This document shows, piece after piece, positions 24,032 to 33,410 of a DNA stretch of 40,676 bases (position 1 is the stretch's first letter; every line of letters begins with the position of its first letter). The notes beneath the pieces were generated by a model. That model was given only the letters and a program-made list of their open reading frames with translations, did not search any database and was not told where the DNA came from. The position numbers were made by a program, and so were the translations under genes. This DNA comes from an uncultured Erysipelotrichaceae bacterium (lineage in GTDB: Bacteria > Bacillota_I > Bacilli_A > RFN20 > CAG-826). Location: assembly GCA_902802355.1 (NCBI GenBank), contig CADCLU010000010.1, positions 1-40,676 on the forward strand, given 5' to 3'.

Positions 24032-24346
24032 ATGGCGAAACAGCAAGTACTGCGCATTCGTTTGCAGGCTTACGATCACAAGATTCTCGACGTCGCCGTC
24101 CAGAAGATCGTAGAAATAGCGAATCACTTCAATGTGAAAATCGTCGGTCCTGTCCCGCTCCCAACCGAGAAGCAGGTCTACACGATTCTCCGTGCTACCT
24201 TCAAGTACAAGGATAGCCGCGAGCAGTTCGAAATCAGAACTCACAAGAGATTAATCGACGTCGTTGGTCCAAACAAAGAGACCATCGATGCCATCAGGAA
24301 GCTTGATCTTCCAAACGGCGTCGACATCGATGTCACAGCGAAATAA
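24032..24346 (+). CDS. rpsJ: 30S ribosomal protein S10
   Basis: The 104-residue product is a full-length S10, first gene of the cluster, with [14 protein letters not shown] at the start and the conserved [19 protein letters not shown] and [28 protein letters not shown]. It lies in the 30S head and also acts as NusE in antitermination. The start follows AAGGAGG by 8 nt. Confidence 0.97.
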   Translation: MAKQQVLRIRLQAYDHKILDVAVQKIVEIANHFNVKIVGPVPLPTEKQVYTILRATFKYKDSREQFEIRTHKRLIDVVGPNKETIDAIRKLDLPNGVDIDVTAK

Positions 24347-24359
24347 GGAGGACTGAAGA

Positions 24360-25043
24360 ATGAAATCCATCATCGGAAGAAAAATGGGCATGACTGAAGT
24401 CTTCGCCGCTGACGGAACTATGTATCCAGTCACCGTCATCGAAGTCCTTCCAAACGTCATCGTCGGAAAGAAGACCATCGAGAAAGATGGTTATGAAGCC
24501 CTCAAAGTTGGTTACGAAGACATCGCCGAGCACCGTCTCAACAAACCTGAGCTTGGTGTTTACAAGAAAGCCGGCGTCGCTGCCAAAGCTCACCTCTTCG
24601 AATTAAAGGGTGAGGAAATCTACGGAAAGAACGTTGGTGAGAACCTCACCGCCGATCTCTTCCAGGCTGGTGAAGTCGTTGACATCATCGGCACCTCTAA
24701 AGGTCACGGTTACAGTGGCGTCATCAAACACTACGGCGCCCACATCGGTCCAAAGGGTCACGGTTCTGGCTATCACCGTCAGATCGGTTCCCTTGCTAAC
24801 AACGGCCGTGACAACAACCGCGTCATTCCAGGCAAGAGAATGAGCGGACACTGGGGTGATGAACAGACCACCCTTCTCAACGTCACCGTCATCGAGACGA
24901 GCGCCGAGAAGAACTACATCCTTGTCAAGGGTGGCATCCCAGGAGCCAAGAAAGGTCTCGTCATGATCAGAAGCGCTATCCTCAAGCAGTTCGGAAAGCC
25001 AGAGGTCAAGCCGCTTGTTGATCTTACGAAGAAAGGAGAATAA
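24360..25043 (+). CDS. rplC: 50S ribosomal protein L3
   Basis: The 227-residue L3 is slightly longer than the usual 205-215. It starts SIIGRKMGMTEVF and has the loop GHGSGYHRQIGSL...RVIPGKRMSGHWGDEQTT that reaches the peptidyl-transferase region. It ends in a short Lys-rich tail after VMIRSAI. An AAGGAGG site precedes the start; rplD follows 2 nt after the stop. Confidence 0.97.
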   Translation: MKSIIGRKMGMTEVFAADGTMYPVTVIEVLPNVIVGKKTIEKDGYEALKVGYEDIAEHRLNKPELGVYKKAGVAAKAHLFELKGEEIYGKNVGENLTADLFQAGEVVDIIGTSKGHGYSGVIKHYGAHIGPKGHGSGYHRQIGSLANNGRDNNRVIPGKRMSGHWGDEQTTLLNVTVIETSAEKNYILVKGGIPGAKKGLVMIRSAILKQFGKPEVKPLVDLTKKGE

Positions 25044-25045
25044 CA

Positions 25046-25678
25046 ATGGCGGAAAAGAAAATCAGTTTGCCAGTCGTTAATCTCGCCGGCGAAAAAGTCG
25101 GAGACGTCAAACTCAGCGCCGAGGTATTCGGCATCACCGAGAAAAACGAACAAGCCATCCATGACGCCGTCGTCGCTCAGAGCGCCAACGCCCGTCAGGC
25201 CACTGCCAAAACCAAGAAGAGACACGAAGTCTCCGGTGGCGGCAAGAAACCATATCGTCAAAAAGGTACCGGACGCGCCCGTGCGGGTAGCAGCCGCTCC
25301 CCAATCTGGGTTGGCGGTGGAACCGTCTTCGGACCAGATGGCAACCAGAACTACACCGTTTCTCAGAACAAGAAGGCCCACGCCCTTGCCATGAAGACCG
25401 TCCTCTCCCAGAAGGCTGCCAAAGGCCTCCTCGTCGTGGACAGCCTCAAGCTCGCCAAGATCAGCACCAAAGCCATTGCTGAGTCCCTCAAGACCATCAA
25501 GGCTGAAGGCAAAGTTCTCTTGGTCGGAAGCGATGAGAAACTCGTCAAGAGCGCCACGAACATCGAAGCCCTCGAGGTCCGCGCCCTTAACAACATCAGC
25601 GTCTATGACGTCCTCAATGCCAACACCATGGTCATCAGCGAGGATGATGTCAAAGCGCTCGAAGGAGGACTTAAATAA
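25046..25678 (+). CDS. rplD: 50S ribosomal protein L4
   Basis: The 210-residue L4 has the tunnel-lining loop QKGTGRARAGSSRSPIWVGGGTVFGP. L4 is the classic autoregulator of the S10 operon through leader RNA. Its stop overlaps the rplW start (TAATG at 25676-25680), so the two are coupled. Confidence 0.97.
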   Translation: MAEKKISLPVVNLAGEKVGDVKLSAEVFGITEKNEQAIHDAVVAQSANARQATAKTKKRHEVSGGGKKPYRQKGTGRARAGSSRSPIWVGGGTVFGPDGNQNYTVSQNKKAHALAMKTVLSQKAAKGLLVVDSLKLAKISTKAIAESLKTIKAEGKVLLVGSDEKLVKSATNIEALEVRALNNISVYDVLNANTMVISEDDVKALEGGLK

Positions 25679-26133
25679 TGGCCGAAGAAAAGAAAGTCGC
25701 CGCCGAGAAGAAGACGGCTACCAAGAAAGCTCCTGCTAAGAAGGCTGCTCCTAAGAAGGAAGCCGCCCCAAAGGCTGAGGCCCCAAAAGCCGAGGCTAAG
25801 AAGGAAGCCCCAAAAGCTGCTAAGAAACCTATCGCTCTTCCAAATGAGCACGATTACAAAGTCATCTTGGAACCAGTCATCACCGAAAAGAGTATGGCTC
25901 TTCTCCAGAATGAGAACAAAGTGACCGTCAAGGTTGCTGATTGGAGCAACAAAGATGAGATCAAACTCAGCTTCCAGAGGCTCTATCAGGTCAAAGTCGT
26001 TGATATCAAGATCGTCAACGTCAACGCCAAGGAGAAATCCCGTGGCGGACGTTACAAAGGCTTCATCGGCGGCTACAAGAAAGCGATCGTCACCATCGCC
26101 GAAGGCGAGGCTGTCGACCTCTTCAAAGAGTAG
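25678..26133 (+). CDS. rplW: 50S ribosomal protein L23 with long N-terminal Lys/Ala/Pro extension
   Basis: The 151-residue protein has a standard L23 core of about 95 residues beginning near YKVILEPVITEKSMALL. The core has the loop NKDEIKLSFQRLYQVKVVDIKIVNV and the end RGGRYKGFIGGYKKAIVTI. It is preceded by about 58 residues of repeated K/A/P/E ([21 protein letters not shown]). L23 sits at the tunnel exit, where trigger factor and SRP dock, so the extension may project there. Similar tails occur on L22 and L5 in this cluster. The start overlaps the rplD stop. Confidence 0.95.
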   Translation: MAEEKKVAAEKKTATKKAPAKKAAPKKEAAPKAEAPKAEAKKEAPKAAKKPIALPNEHDYKVILEPVITEKSMALLQNENKVTVKVADWSNKDEIKLSFQRLYQVKVVDIKIVNVNAKEKSRGGRYKGFIGGYKKAIVTIAEGEAVDLFKE

Positions 26134-26209
26134 GAAACACCCTTAAGACTTAATCCTTATATATAAATAAGAAAAATCTTAAAAAGAAAACCACTATAGG
26201 AGAAAAGAA
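26134..26209 (+). other. rplW-rplB spacer with hairpins
   Basis: This 76-nt AT-rich spacer is much longer than most in the cluster. It can fold as CTTAT-ATATA-ATAAG, nested between TTAAGA and TCTTAA, and ends in AGGAGAAAAG before rplB. It may be a processing or attenuation site or a minor promoter. Confidence 0.35.
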
Positions 26210-27040
26210 ATGGCAATCAAAGTTTACAAGCCTTATACCAAGAGCCGTCGCGCCATGCAGACCCTCTCGTATGAGGAAATCACCAAAGCCACTCCTGAAA
26301 AATCCCTTCTTCTCACCAAGAAACACACTGGTGGCAGAAACAATCAAGGAGTGATCACCTGCCGTCACCACGGCGGTGGCAACAAGAACCGTTACAGAAT
26401 CGTCGATTTCCGTCGTAACAAAGACGAGATCCCAGGAACTGTCTCGGCGATCGAATACGATCCAAACCGTACCGCCTTCCTCGCCCTCATCACCTATGCT
26501 GATGGCGAAAAGCGCTACATCATTAGACCTAAGGACCTCAACGTCGGTGACAAGATCATCAGCGGCGAGGCCACCGATATCAAAAACGGCAACAACTTAG
26601 CTCTTAAGAACATCCCAGAAGGTACCTTCATCCACAACATCGAGCTTAAGCCAGGCAAAGGCGGACAGATGTGCCGCGCTGCCGGTTCCATGGCTCAGGT
26701 CCTTGGCGTCGATGGCAAATACACCATCCTTCGCCTTGCCTCTGGTGAAGTCAGAAAGGTCTTAAGCGTCTGCCGCGCCACAATCGGCATCGTCGGCAAT
26801 GACGACTGGAACCTTGTCAACATCGGCAAGGCCGGTCGCAACCGCAACATGGGTATCCGCCCAACCGTCCGTGGTTCCGCCATGAACCCATGTGACCACC
26901 CTCACGGTGGTGGTGAAGGTAAGTGTCCTGTCGGACGCGATGCCCCACGCACCCCATGGGGAAAGAAAGCTATGGGCGTCAAGACCCGTCGCATCAAGAA
27001 GAACAGCAGCCGCCTCATCATGAGACGCCGCAATGGATAA
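26210..27040 (+). CDS. rplB: 50S ribosomal protein L2
   Basis: The 276-residue L2 has normal length: [41 protein letters not shown], and the peptidyl-transferase-proximal [35 protein letters not shown]. It is essential for subunit joining and tRNA binding. Confidence 0.97.
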   Translation: MAIKVYKPYTKSRRAMQTLSYEEITKATPEKSLLLTKKHTGGRNNQGVITCRHHGGGNKNRYRIVDFRRNKDEIPGTVSAIEYDPNRTAFLALITYADGEKRYIIRPKDLNVGDKIISGEATDIKNGNNLALKNIPEGTFIHNIELKPGKGGQMCRAAGSMAQVLGVDGKYTILRLASGEVRKVLSVCRATIGIVGNDDWNLVNIGKAGRNRNMGIRPTVRGSAMNPCDHPHGGGEGKCPVGRDAPRTPWGKKAMGVKTRRIKKNSSRLIMRRRNG

Positions 27041-27058
27041 GGAAAGGAGATCGAACAC

Positions 27059-27346
27059 ATGTCACGTTCTAGCAAAAAAGGCCCGTTCGTAGATGCTTAC
27101 CTTCTTAAGAAGGTCGAGGATCTCGATAAAGCCGGCAAAAAAGAAGTCATCAAGACCTGGTCGAGACGTTCGACCATCTATCCTGCCTTCGTCGAGCACA
27201 CCTTCGCCGTCTATAACGGCAAAGAGCACATCACCGTCTTCGTCACTGAGGATATGGTCGGTCACAAGCTCGGCGAATTCGCCCCAACTAGAAGATTCGA
27301 AGGCCATCACGGCAACAACGCCGGTGATCAGGCCAGCGGTAAGTAA
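27059..27346 (+). CDS. rpsS: 30S ribosomal protein S19
   Basis: The 95-residue S19 starts [18 protein letters not shown] and includes [45 protein letters not shown]. It binds in the 30S head with S13. Normal length; AAGGAG lies upstream. Confidence 0.97.
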   Translation: MSRSSKKGPFVDAYLLKKVEDLDKAGKKEVIKTWSRRSTIYPAFVEHTFAVYNGKEHITVFVTEDMVGHKLGEFAPTRRFEGHHGNNAGDQASGK

Positions 27347-27359
27347 GGAGTAAGCAACT

Positions 27360-27896
27360 ATGGCAGAAACCAAAAAGAAAGCTACTGCGGAAGTCAAAGA
27401 AGAAGCCAAGGCTGAGAAGAAACCAGCCGCCAAGAAGGCTCCTGCTAAGAAAGCCGCAGCCCCAAAGAAAGAAGCTGCTCCAGAGGCCGCTCCAAAGGCT
27501 GAAGAGAAGAAGCCAGCCAAGAAGAAGGCTGAGGTCAAGGCCGAGCCAGTCAAGGCTAAGGTCACTGAGGCCCACGCCATCGCCCGTGATGTCCGCGTCA
27601 CCCCACGTAAGGTCCGTCTCGTTATGGATCTCGTCCGTGGCAAGAGCGTCAACGATGCCCTTGAGCTCCTCTTCCACGTCAACAAAGCTGCTAGCGACCC
27701 AGTCGCCAAGCTCATCAAGAGCGCAGCCGCCAATGCCACCAACAACTTCGGCATGGCCGGTGACAAGTTATATGTCGCCGAGATCCAGGCCAGCGATGGT
27801 GTCAGAATGAAACGTTATGAACCACGCGGTAAGGGCGCAAGCTCCCCAATCATCAAGCGCACCAGCTTCATGAGAGTCACCGTGAAAGAAAGGTAA
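27360..27896 (+). CDS. rplV: 50S ribosomal protein L22 with long N-terminal Lys/Ala/Pro extension
   Basis: The 178-residue product has an L22 core of about 110 residues, beginning near EAHAIARDVRVTPRKVRLVMDLVRGKSVNDAL. It ends with the tunnel-lining hairpin region EIQASDGVRMKRYEPRGKGASSPIIKRTSFMRVTVKE. About 65 residues of repeated K/A/P/E precede it and closely resemble the L23 extension (KKAPAKKA). The core N terminus is near the tunnel exit, beside L23. Confidence 0.95.
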   Translation: MAETKKKATAEVKEEAKAEKKPAAKKAPAKKAAAPKKEAAPEAAPKAEEKKPAKKKAEVKAEPVKAKVTEAHAIARDVRVTPRKVRLVMDLVRGKSVNDALELLFHVNKAASDPVAKLIKSAAANATNNFGMAGDKLYVAEIQASDGVRMKRYEPRGKGASSPIIKRTSFMRVTVKER

Positions 27897-27908
27897 GGAG
27901 GAATATCA

Positions 27909-28622
27909 ATGGGTCAGAAAGTTAACGCCGTCGGTCTTAGAATTGGTATCAACCGCGGCTGGGAAGCCAATTGGTATGCTTCCAAGAAAGACTACGCAAC
28001 ATTCCTTGGTGAAGATATCGCCATCAGAAACTTCTTAGAGCCAAAACTCAAGGAAGCCCTTCTCAGCCATATCGACATCGCGCGTGTCAAAACCGATTCC
28101 GAATACAAAGTCACCGTCTCCCTCTACGTCGCCCGTCCAGGCGTCGTCATGGGCCAGGATGGTGCCAACACCAAACTTCTCAACGATGGTCTTAAGAAGA
28201 TCGTCAAGAGCGGCAATCCGCATCTTGAGGTCGTTGAGGTCAAAAACCCAGACGTCGATGCTACCCTCATCGGCAAATGGATCGCTTCTGAGCTCGAGAA
28301 CCGTCAGTCCTTCCGTAGCACCCAGAAGAAAGCCATCCAGCGTATGAGAAAAGCTGGCGCTTCCGGTTGCAGAACCCAGTGCCAGGGACGTCTTGGTGGA
28401 GCTGAAATCGCTCGTCGCGAAGGTTACAAAGAGGGCGTTGTCCCACTCGAAACCCTCCGTGCGGATATCGACTTCGCCGCCGTCAGCGCCGCTACTGCCT
28501 ATGGCCGTATTGGCGTGAAGGTCTGGTGCTGCAGAGGCACCAACAAGGTTGGAATCGCCGCCGCTGAAGAGAAGAAAGCTCCAAAAGCAGAAGGAGGAAA
28601 CAGAAATGCTCCAGCCAAGTAG
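27909..28622 (+). CDS. rpsC: 30S ribosomal protein S3
   Basis: The 237-residue S3 starts [23 protein letters not shown]. It has the KH domain ([16 protein letters not shown]) and the C-terminal [31 protein letters not shown]...[10 protein letters not shown] short K/A/E-rich tail follows. Its last 17 nt overlap rplP. Confidence 0.97.
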   Translation: MGQKVNAVGLRIGINRGWEANWYASKKDYATFLGEDIAIRNFLEPKLKEALLSHIDIARVKTDSEYKVTVSLYVARPGVVMGQDGANTKLLNDGLKKIVKSGNPHLEVVEVKNPDVDATLIGKWIASELENRQSFRSTQKKAIQRMRKAGASGCRTQCQGRLGGAEIARREGYKEGVVPLETLRADIDFAAVSAATAYGRIGVKVWCCRGTNKVGIAAAEEKKAPKAEGGNRNAPAK

Positions 28623-29016
28623 AACTAAATACCGCCGCCCACATGGCCTCAGCTATGAGGGTGTCGCCACCAAAGGCAACACGGTCGCCTTCGGTGAGTA
28701 TGGCTTAGCCGCGTTGGAAGGAACCTACATCACCGACCACCAGATCGAAGCCGCTCGTATCGTCTTATCCCGTTACACCGACCGTTCTGGCAAGGTTTGG
28801 ATCAGAATCTTCCCTCACCTCGCCTTCACCAAGAAGCCAGCCGAAGTCCGTATGGGTTCCGGTAAAGGTTCACCAGAAGGATGGGTCGCCGTCGTCAAGA
28901 AGAACAGAGTCATGTTCGAGATCGGCGGTGTCTCCGAAGAAGTCGCCATGAAGGCCCTTCGTCAGGCTTCCTTCAAACTTCCGATCAACTGCAAGATCGT
29001 TAAGAAAGGAGAATAA
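28606..29016 (+). CDS. rplP: 50S ribosomal protein L16
   Basis: The 136-residue L16 starts [14 protein letters not shown], the standard beginning. The site AAGGAGG (28591-28597) precedes ATG 28606, so the longer open frame from 28549 is not used. It includes [51 protein letters not shown]. It overlaps the 3' end of rpsC by 17 nt in another frame. Confidence 0.96.
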   Translation: MLQPSRTKYRRPHGLSYEGVATKGNTVAFGEYGLAALEGTYITDHQIEAARIVLSRYTDRSGKVWIRIFPHLAFTKKPAEVRMGSGKGSPEGWVAVVKKNRVMFEIGGVSEEVAMKALRQASFKLPINCKIVKKGE

Positions 29017-29018
29017 GC

Positions 29019-29225
29019 ATGGATATCAAAGAATTCCGCGAGTTATCTCCAAAAGAGTTAGACGAGAAGCTTGCCAGCCTTCGTCAGAAGCTCTTCGAGC
29101 TCTCCCGCCAAAGAGCGGTGGGACAGATTGAGCACCCAGACGAATTACACTACGTCCGCAAGGACATCGCTAAGGCCGAAACCGTGAAGCGTGAGAGAGC
29201 CCTCCACCTTCATGAGGCCAAATAA
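29019..29225 (+). CDS. rpmC: 50S ribosomal protein L29
   Basis: The 68-residue L29 has FRELSPKELDEKLASLRQKLFELSRQRAVGQIEHPDELHYVRKDIAKAETV, the two-helix family core at the tunnel exit beside L23. It starts 2 nt after rplP. Confidence 0.96.
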   Translation: MDIKEFRELSPKELDEKLASLRQKLFELSRQRAVGQIEHPDELHYVRKDIAKAETVKRERALHLHEAK

Positions 29226-29242
29226 GAAAGGAGACCAATACC

Positions 29243-29596
29243 ATGGAAGAAAGAAATAGAAGAACTTCTCTTCAAGGGGTTGTGACCGGAACCAAGATGG
29301 CCAAAACCATCATCGTCACCGTCAGCACCAAGCGTAATGATCCCCTTTACAAGAAGAGAGTCGGATACTCCAAGAAGTATTACGCTCACGACGAGAACGA
29401 GCAGGCCAAGCTCGGTGATGAAGTCACCATCATGGCTTGCCGCCCACTCTCCCGTCTTAAGAGATGGAGACTTGTCTCCATTGATAAAGCCGCTTTAGCC
29501 GGTGAGTCAGTCGAAGCCATCGAAGCCGCCCTCGAGAAGAAGGAAGGTTCCGATGAGATCGTCGCTGCCCCAGCCGAGGAAGCGAAAGCTGAATAA
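29243..29596 (+). CDS. rpsQ: 30S ribosomal protein S17 with acidic C-terminal extension
   Basis: The core (about 1-84) is S17: [46 protein letters not shown] and [16 protein letters not shown]. About 30 extra residues at the C terminus are Ala/Glu-rich ([25 protein letters not shown]), unlike the basic tails of L22 and L23. Total 117 residues against about 85. Confidence 0.95.
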   Translation: MEERNRRTSLQGVVTGTKMAKTIIVTVSTKRNDPLYKKRVGYSKKYYAHDENEQAKLGDEVTIMACRPLSRLKRWRLVSIDKAALAGESVEAIEAALEKKEGSDEIVAAPAEEAKAE

Positions 29597-29610
29597 GGAG
29601 GAAACGGATA

Positions 29611-29979
29611 ATGGTCCAGAATGAATCGAATCTCGTGGTCGCCGATAACAGCGGTGCCCGCATCGTCCGCATCTTCCGTCAGCTCGGCGGAGCCCGTATG
29701 AAGGTCTCCTCCATCGGTGACATCGTCCTCTGCGCCGTCAAGGACGCTGCCCCAAATGGAAAGGTCAAGAAGGGTCAAGTCGTCAAAGGCGTCATCGTCC
29801 GCACCAAGAGACAGGTCATCCGCAAAGATGGCTCCTCCATTGGCTTCGATGATAATGCCGTGGTCATCGTCGATGATGATCATAACCCACTCGGCACCCG
29901 TGTCTTCGGACCGGTCGCCCGTGAGCTTCGTGAAAAGGGATTCATGAAAATCATCTCCCTTGCCAGCGAGGTCTTGTAA
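29611..29979 (+). CDS. rplN: 50S ribosomal protein L14
   Basis: The 122-residue L14 has normal length: [25 protein letters not shown] near the start, and [29 protein letters not shown], then [28 protein letters not shown]. It lies at the subunit interface and is the target of ribosome silencing factor RsfS. AAGGAGG precedes it. Confidence 0.97.
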   Translation: MVQNESNLVVADNSGARIVRIFRQLGGARMKVSSIGDIVLCAVKDAAPNGKVKKGQVVKGVIVRTKRQVIRKDGSSIGFDDNAVVIVDDDHNPLGTRVFGPVARELREKGFMKIISLASEVL

Positions 29980-29990
29980 GGAGAAGAGAT

Positions 29991-30299
29991 ATGAACATCA
30001 AAAAAGGTGATAAAGTCATCGTTCTCTCCGGTGATGACAAAGGCAAGCAGGGCACCGTTCAGAAGGTTTACCCAAAGCTTAACAAAGTCGTCGTCGAAGG
30101 CGTGAACGTCCACAAGAAACACAAGAAGCCAAACCAGAACGTCCAAGAAGGCTCCATCCTCGACATCTATGTCCCGCTTGATGCCTCCAAGGTCGCTCTC
30201 ATTGACCCAAAGACAAAGAAAGCCACCCGTGTCCATATGACAATGGAAAATGGCAAGAAGGTTCGCACCGCCAAGAGCGGAGCCAACCTCGATAAGTAA
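29991..30299 (+). CDS. rplX: 50S ribosomal protein L24
   Basis: The 102-residue L24 has the KOW motif [43 protein letters not shown]. It is an assembly-initiator protein near the tunnel exit. Normal length and AAGGAG upstream. Confidence 0.97.
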   Translation: MNIKKGDKVIVLSGDDKGKQGTVQKVYPKLNKVVVEGVNVHKKHKKPNQNVQEGSILDIYVPLDASKVALIDPKTKKATRVHMTMENGKKVRTAKSGANLDK

Positions 30300-30316
30300 G
30301 GAAGGAGGACATAACA

Positions 30317-31042
30317 ATGGCAGAAGAAGAAAAGAAAGCTACCGCTAAGAAAACTACTACCGCTAAGAAAGCCTCCGCTCCTAAAGCCACTAAGGCTGCC
30401 GCTCCAAAAGCCGCTGCTCCAAAAGCAGAAGCTCCAAAAGAGGAAGCCCCAAAGGCCGAGGCCCCAAAAGCCAGCAAGAAACCAGCCGCTCCTGCAAAAG
30501 AGCTCAACCGTGTTCTTGCCAAATATAAGAACGAAGTTGTTCCAGCTCTCATCAAAGAGTTCGGATACACCTCCATCATGCAAGCCCCACGCTTCGAGAA
30601 GATCGTCATCAACATCGGCGTCGGCGATGCCACCTCAAACGGCAAAGCCCTCGAAGACAGCGTCGCTGAATTGACCGCTATCGCTGGCCAGAAGCCAGTC
30701 ATCACCAAAGCCAGAAAGTCCATCGCGAACTTCAAGCTCCGTGAAGGACAGGCCATTGGCACCAAAGTTACCCTTCGTGGTCAGAGAATGTACGAGTTCT
30801 ACGATAAGCTCGTCTCCATCGCTCTCCCACGCGTCCGTGACTTCCGTGGCGTCTCCAAGAACGCCTTCGACGGTCATGGTAACTACACCTTGGGTGTTCG
30901 TGAGCAGCTCATCTTCCCTGAAATCGACTACGATAAGATCTCGAAGATCCGTGGCATGGACATCGTCATTGTCACTACCGCTCAGAGCGATGCCGAAGCC
31001 TTCAAGCTTCTTGAACTCCTCGGCATGCCATTCAAACGTTAA
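30317..31042 (+). CDS. rplE: 50S ribosomal protein L5 with long N-terminal Lys/Ala/Pro extension
   Basis: The 241-residue product has a standard L5 core from about residue 62 ([22 protein letters not shown]) through [37 protein letters not shown] to the C terminus GMPFKR. About 60 residues of repeated K/A/P/E/T precede it ([20 protein letters not shown]). L5 binds 5S rRNA and the P-site tRNA in the central protuberance. This tail is therefore not at the tunnel exit, unlike those of L22 and L23. Confidence 0.95.
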   Translation: MAEEEKKATAKKTTTAKKASAPKATKAAAPKAAAPKAEAPKEEAPKAEAPKASKKPAAPAKELNRVLAKYKNEVVPALIKEFGYTSIMQAPRFEKIVINIGVGDATSNGKALEDSVAELTAIAGQKPVITKARKSIANFKLREGQAIGTKVTLRGQRMYEFYDKLVSIALPRVRDFRGVSKNAFDGHGNYTLGVREQLIFPEIDYDKISKIRGMDIVIVTTAQSDAEAFKLLELLGMPFKR

Positions 31043-31054
31043 GGAGAAACGAAC

Positions 31055-31240
31055 ATGGCCAAAACTAGTTTAATCGTCAGAGCGAGCCGCCCACAGAAGT
31101 TCAGCACCCGCAACTACACCCGTTGCCAGCGCTGCGGCCGCCCACACGGTGTCCTCCGTAAATTCGGACTTTGCCGTATCTGCCTCAGGGAGATGGCCTA
31201 CAAAGGCGAGATCCCAGGCATGAAGAAGGCTTCATGGTAA
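31055..31240 (+). CDS. rpsN: 30S ribosomal protein S14, zinc-binding type
   Basis: The 61-residue type Z S14 has two CXXC pairs, CQRC and CRIC, that bind zinc, and the family end [17 protein letters not shown]. Bacillota often use this form under zinc-replete conditions. Confidence 0.97.
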   Translation: MAKTSLIVRASRPQKFSTRNYTRCQRCGRPHGVLRKFGLCRICLREMAYKGEIPGMKKASW

Positions 31241-31259
31241 TAAGGAAAGGAGATAAAAA

Positions 31260-31655
31260 ATGATTGCAGATCCAATTGCCGATATGCTCACTCGCATCAG
31301 GAACGCCAACGCGCTTCGTTACGAGACTGTCTCCATGCCTTATAGCAAGGTCAAGGGAGAAATCGCCCGCATCCTTCTCTCCGAAGGTTACATCAGTTCC
31401 TTCGTTGCCGAAGGTGAAGGCGCGAGCAAAACCCTCACTTTAACCCTTAAGTATGGCGCGAACGGCGAGCGCGTTATCACTAATCTCAAGAGGATTAGTA
31501 AGCCAGGTCTCCGCGTGACCATGGAATGCGAGAAGCTTCCAAAGGTCCTCAAAGGTCTTGGCATCGCCATCATCAGCACCAGCAAAGGCATCCTCACCGA
31601 CGCTGAAGCTCGCAAAGAGCACGTCGGCGGCGAAGTTCTCTGCTACGTCTGGTAA
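31260..31655 (+). CDS. rpsH: 30S ribosomal protein S8
   Basis: The 131-residue S8 starts [39 protein letters not shown]. It ends with [26 protein letters not shown], the 16S binding region. S8 is the spc-operon autoregulator in E. coli. AAGGAG lies upstream. Confidence 0.97.
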   Translation: MIADPIADMLTRIRNANALRYETVSMPYSKVKGEIARILLSEGYISSFVAEGEGASKTLTLTLKYGANGERVITNLKRISKPGLRVTMECEKLPKVLKGLGIAIISTSKGILTDAEARKEHVGGEVLCYVW

Positions 31656-31678
31656 TTAGAGGAGAAGAAAGTACATTT

Positions 31679-32239
31679 ATGTCACGTATTGGATTAAAAC
31701 CCATCTCTCTTCCTGAGGGCGTCACCTATGAAATCAAAGATGGCGCTGTCTCCGTTAAAGGTCCAAAGGGCGAAGTAAGCGTCAAGCTCTTAGCTGGCGT
31801 CAGCGTCCATGAGGAAGGCGGAGCCTTGCACTGCGTTCTCGAAGATACCGAGAGCAGACAAGCCCATAAAAACCACGGTACCTTCGCGGCTAACCTTCAC
31901 AATGCCGCCAAGGGCGTGAGCGAAGGCTGGAAGAAAGAACTCGAAATCAACGGAACCGGTTACCGCGCCTCCGTCAAGAACGGCGCTGTCTGCATGTTCC
32001 TCGGCTACTCTCACGAAATCCGTGTCGAGCCAGTCGGAAAGTTCACCAAGATCACCTGCACCGATGACACCCACGTCGTCGTTGAAGGCTGCGACAAGCA
32101 CGATGTTGGACAGACCGCTGCCCTCATCTATGATTCACACCGTCCAGACGTCTACGGTCAGAAAGGCGTCCACTACAAAGGCCAGCACCTCATCAAGAAG
32201 GTTGGTAAGCGTGCCGCTGCCACCGGTGCTAAGAAATAA
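31679..32239 (+). CDS. rplF: 50S ribosomal protein L6
   Basis: The 186-residue L6 has [34 protein letters not shown], then [10 protein letters not shown], and the end [32 protein letters not shown]. Normal length with a slightly extended basic tail. Confidence 0.97.
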   Translation: MSRIGLKPISLPEGVTYEIKDGAVSVKGPKGEVSVKLLAGVSVHEEGGALHCVLEDTESRQAHKNHGTFAANLHNAAKGVSEGWKKELEINGTGYRASVKNGAVCMFLGYSHEIRVEPVGKFTKITCTDDTHVVVEGCDKHDVGQTAALIYDSHRPDVYGQKGVHYKGQHLIKKVGKRAAATGAKK

Positions 32240-32253
32240 GGAGGAGAGAACAT

Positions 32254-32610
32254 ATGATTCAGAAAGAGTCCCGTTCGGCGGTCAGAGCCCGTCGTCACCT
32301 CAGAGTCAGAGCGAAGATCTCCGGCACCGCGGAATGCCCACGTCTTGTGGTCTTCCGTTCCAACAAACACATCGAAGCCCAGCTCATCGACGATACCAAA
32401 GGTATGACCTTGGCTTGCACTTCGAGTGTCCAACTCAAGCTTGCTAACGGCTCCAACTGCGAAGCCGCTGCCAAAGTTGGTGAAGCTATCGCCAATAAAG
32501 CCAAAGATAAAGGCATCTCCAAGGTCGTCTTCGACCGTGGTGGTTACCAATATCATGGGCGTATTGCCGCCCTCGCCGAAGCCGCACGTAAAGCCGGCCT
32601 CGTGTTCTAA
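32254..32610 (+). CDS. rplR: 50S ribosomal protein L18
   Basis: The 118-residue L18 has the 5S-rRNA-binding start [41 protein letters not shown] and the end [26 protein letters not shown]. Normal length. Confidence 0.97.
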   Translation: MIQKESRSAVRARRHLRVRAKISGTAECPRLVVFRSNKHIEAQLIDDTKGMTLACTSSVQLKLANGSNCEAAAKVGEAIANKAKDKGISKVVFDRGGYQYHGRIAALAEAARKAGLVF

Positions 32611-32621
32611 GGAGAAAAACT

Positions 32622-33410
32622 ATGGCTGAAGAAAATAAAGAAGTTGTGGCTCAAGAAGCCGCTAACAATGCTCCAGAGGCGAAGCGTAATCCTACTGGCA
32701 ACCCAGAACGTGAACCAGCCGGTTCCCGTACCAGCGACCGTCCAGGCTCCCGCAAATTCGGCGACCACCGTGGCCGTCCAGGCGAGAGACGTGGTGGCCG
32801 TGGCGGATTCCGTCGCGAAGAAGATGACTTCAATGACCGTGTCGTTGACATCAACAAGGTCACCAAAGTCGTCATGGGTGGCAAACATATGCGTTTCGAT
32901 GCCCTCGTCGTCGTCGGCGATGGCAAAGGCCACTATGGATTTGCCATGAGAAAATCCGGTGAAGTCCCGGATGCCATCAAGAAATCCTTAACCGCTGCTA
33001 AGAAGAACCTCAAGAGCGTCCACCTTACCAAAGGCACCATCGCTCACGAAGTCGAAGGCAGCTGGACCTCCACCAAGGTCATCCTCAAACCAGCTCCAGC
33101 TGGCACTGGTATCATCGCTGGTGGCGCCGTCCGTGCCGTCCTTGAGCTCACTGGCATCAAGAACGTCGTTTCCAAAGTCTATGGCTCCCGTACCGCCCTC
33201 AACGTGGTCCGCGCCACCGACGCCGCTCTCCAGTCCCTTAAGAGCTATGACAAGGTCATGGTTCTCCGCGGTCTCAAGACCGAAGAGGAGATCAAAGCCA
33301 TGCATCCAGCCCCAGCCCCAAAGGCCGAGAGAGCCGAAAGAGCTCCACGTAACTTCGAAAAACGCGCCCCACGCGCTCACGAAGCCAAGGAGCCAAAAGG
33401 AGATAAATAA
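32622..33410 (+). CDS. rpsE: 30S ribosomal protein S5 with extensions at both ends
   Basis: The S5 core (about 68-230) has FNDRVVDINKVTKVVMGGKHMRFDALVVVGDGKGHYGFAMRKSGEVPDAIKKS and the decoding-loop end GIIAGGAVRAVLELTGIKNVVSKVYGSRTALNVVRAT. It is preceded by about 65 residues rich in Arg, Gly, Pro and Asn (DHRGRPGERRGGRGGFRREED) and followed by about 35 residues of A/P/K/E/R. Total 262 residues against about 165. The N-terminal part resembles RGG RNA-binding tracts. Confidence 0.94.
   Translation: MAEENKEVVAQEAANNAPEAKRNPTGNPEREPAGSRTSDRPGSRKFGDHRGRPGERRGGRGGFRREEDDFNDRVVDINKVTKVVMGGKHMRFDALVVVGDGKGHYGFAMRKSGEVPDAIKKSLTAAKKNLKSVHLTKGTIAHEVEGSWTSTKVILKPAPAGTGIIAGGAVRAVLELTGIKNVVSKVYGSRTALNVVRATDAALQSLKSYDKVMVLRGLKTEEEIKAMHPAPAPKAERAERAPRNFEKRAPRAHEAKEPKGDK

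Noticed and set aside
25690..25830. Repeat array (CRISPR or satellite) in rplW, rplV and rplE
   Set aside because: The repeats are in-frame, codon-based K/A/P/E tracts of irregular length with no constant spacers.
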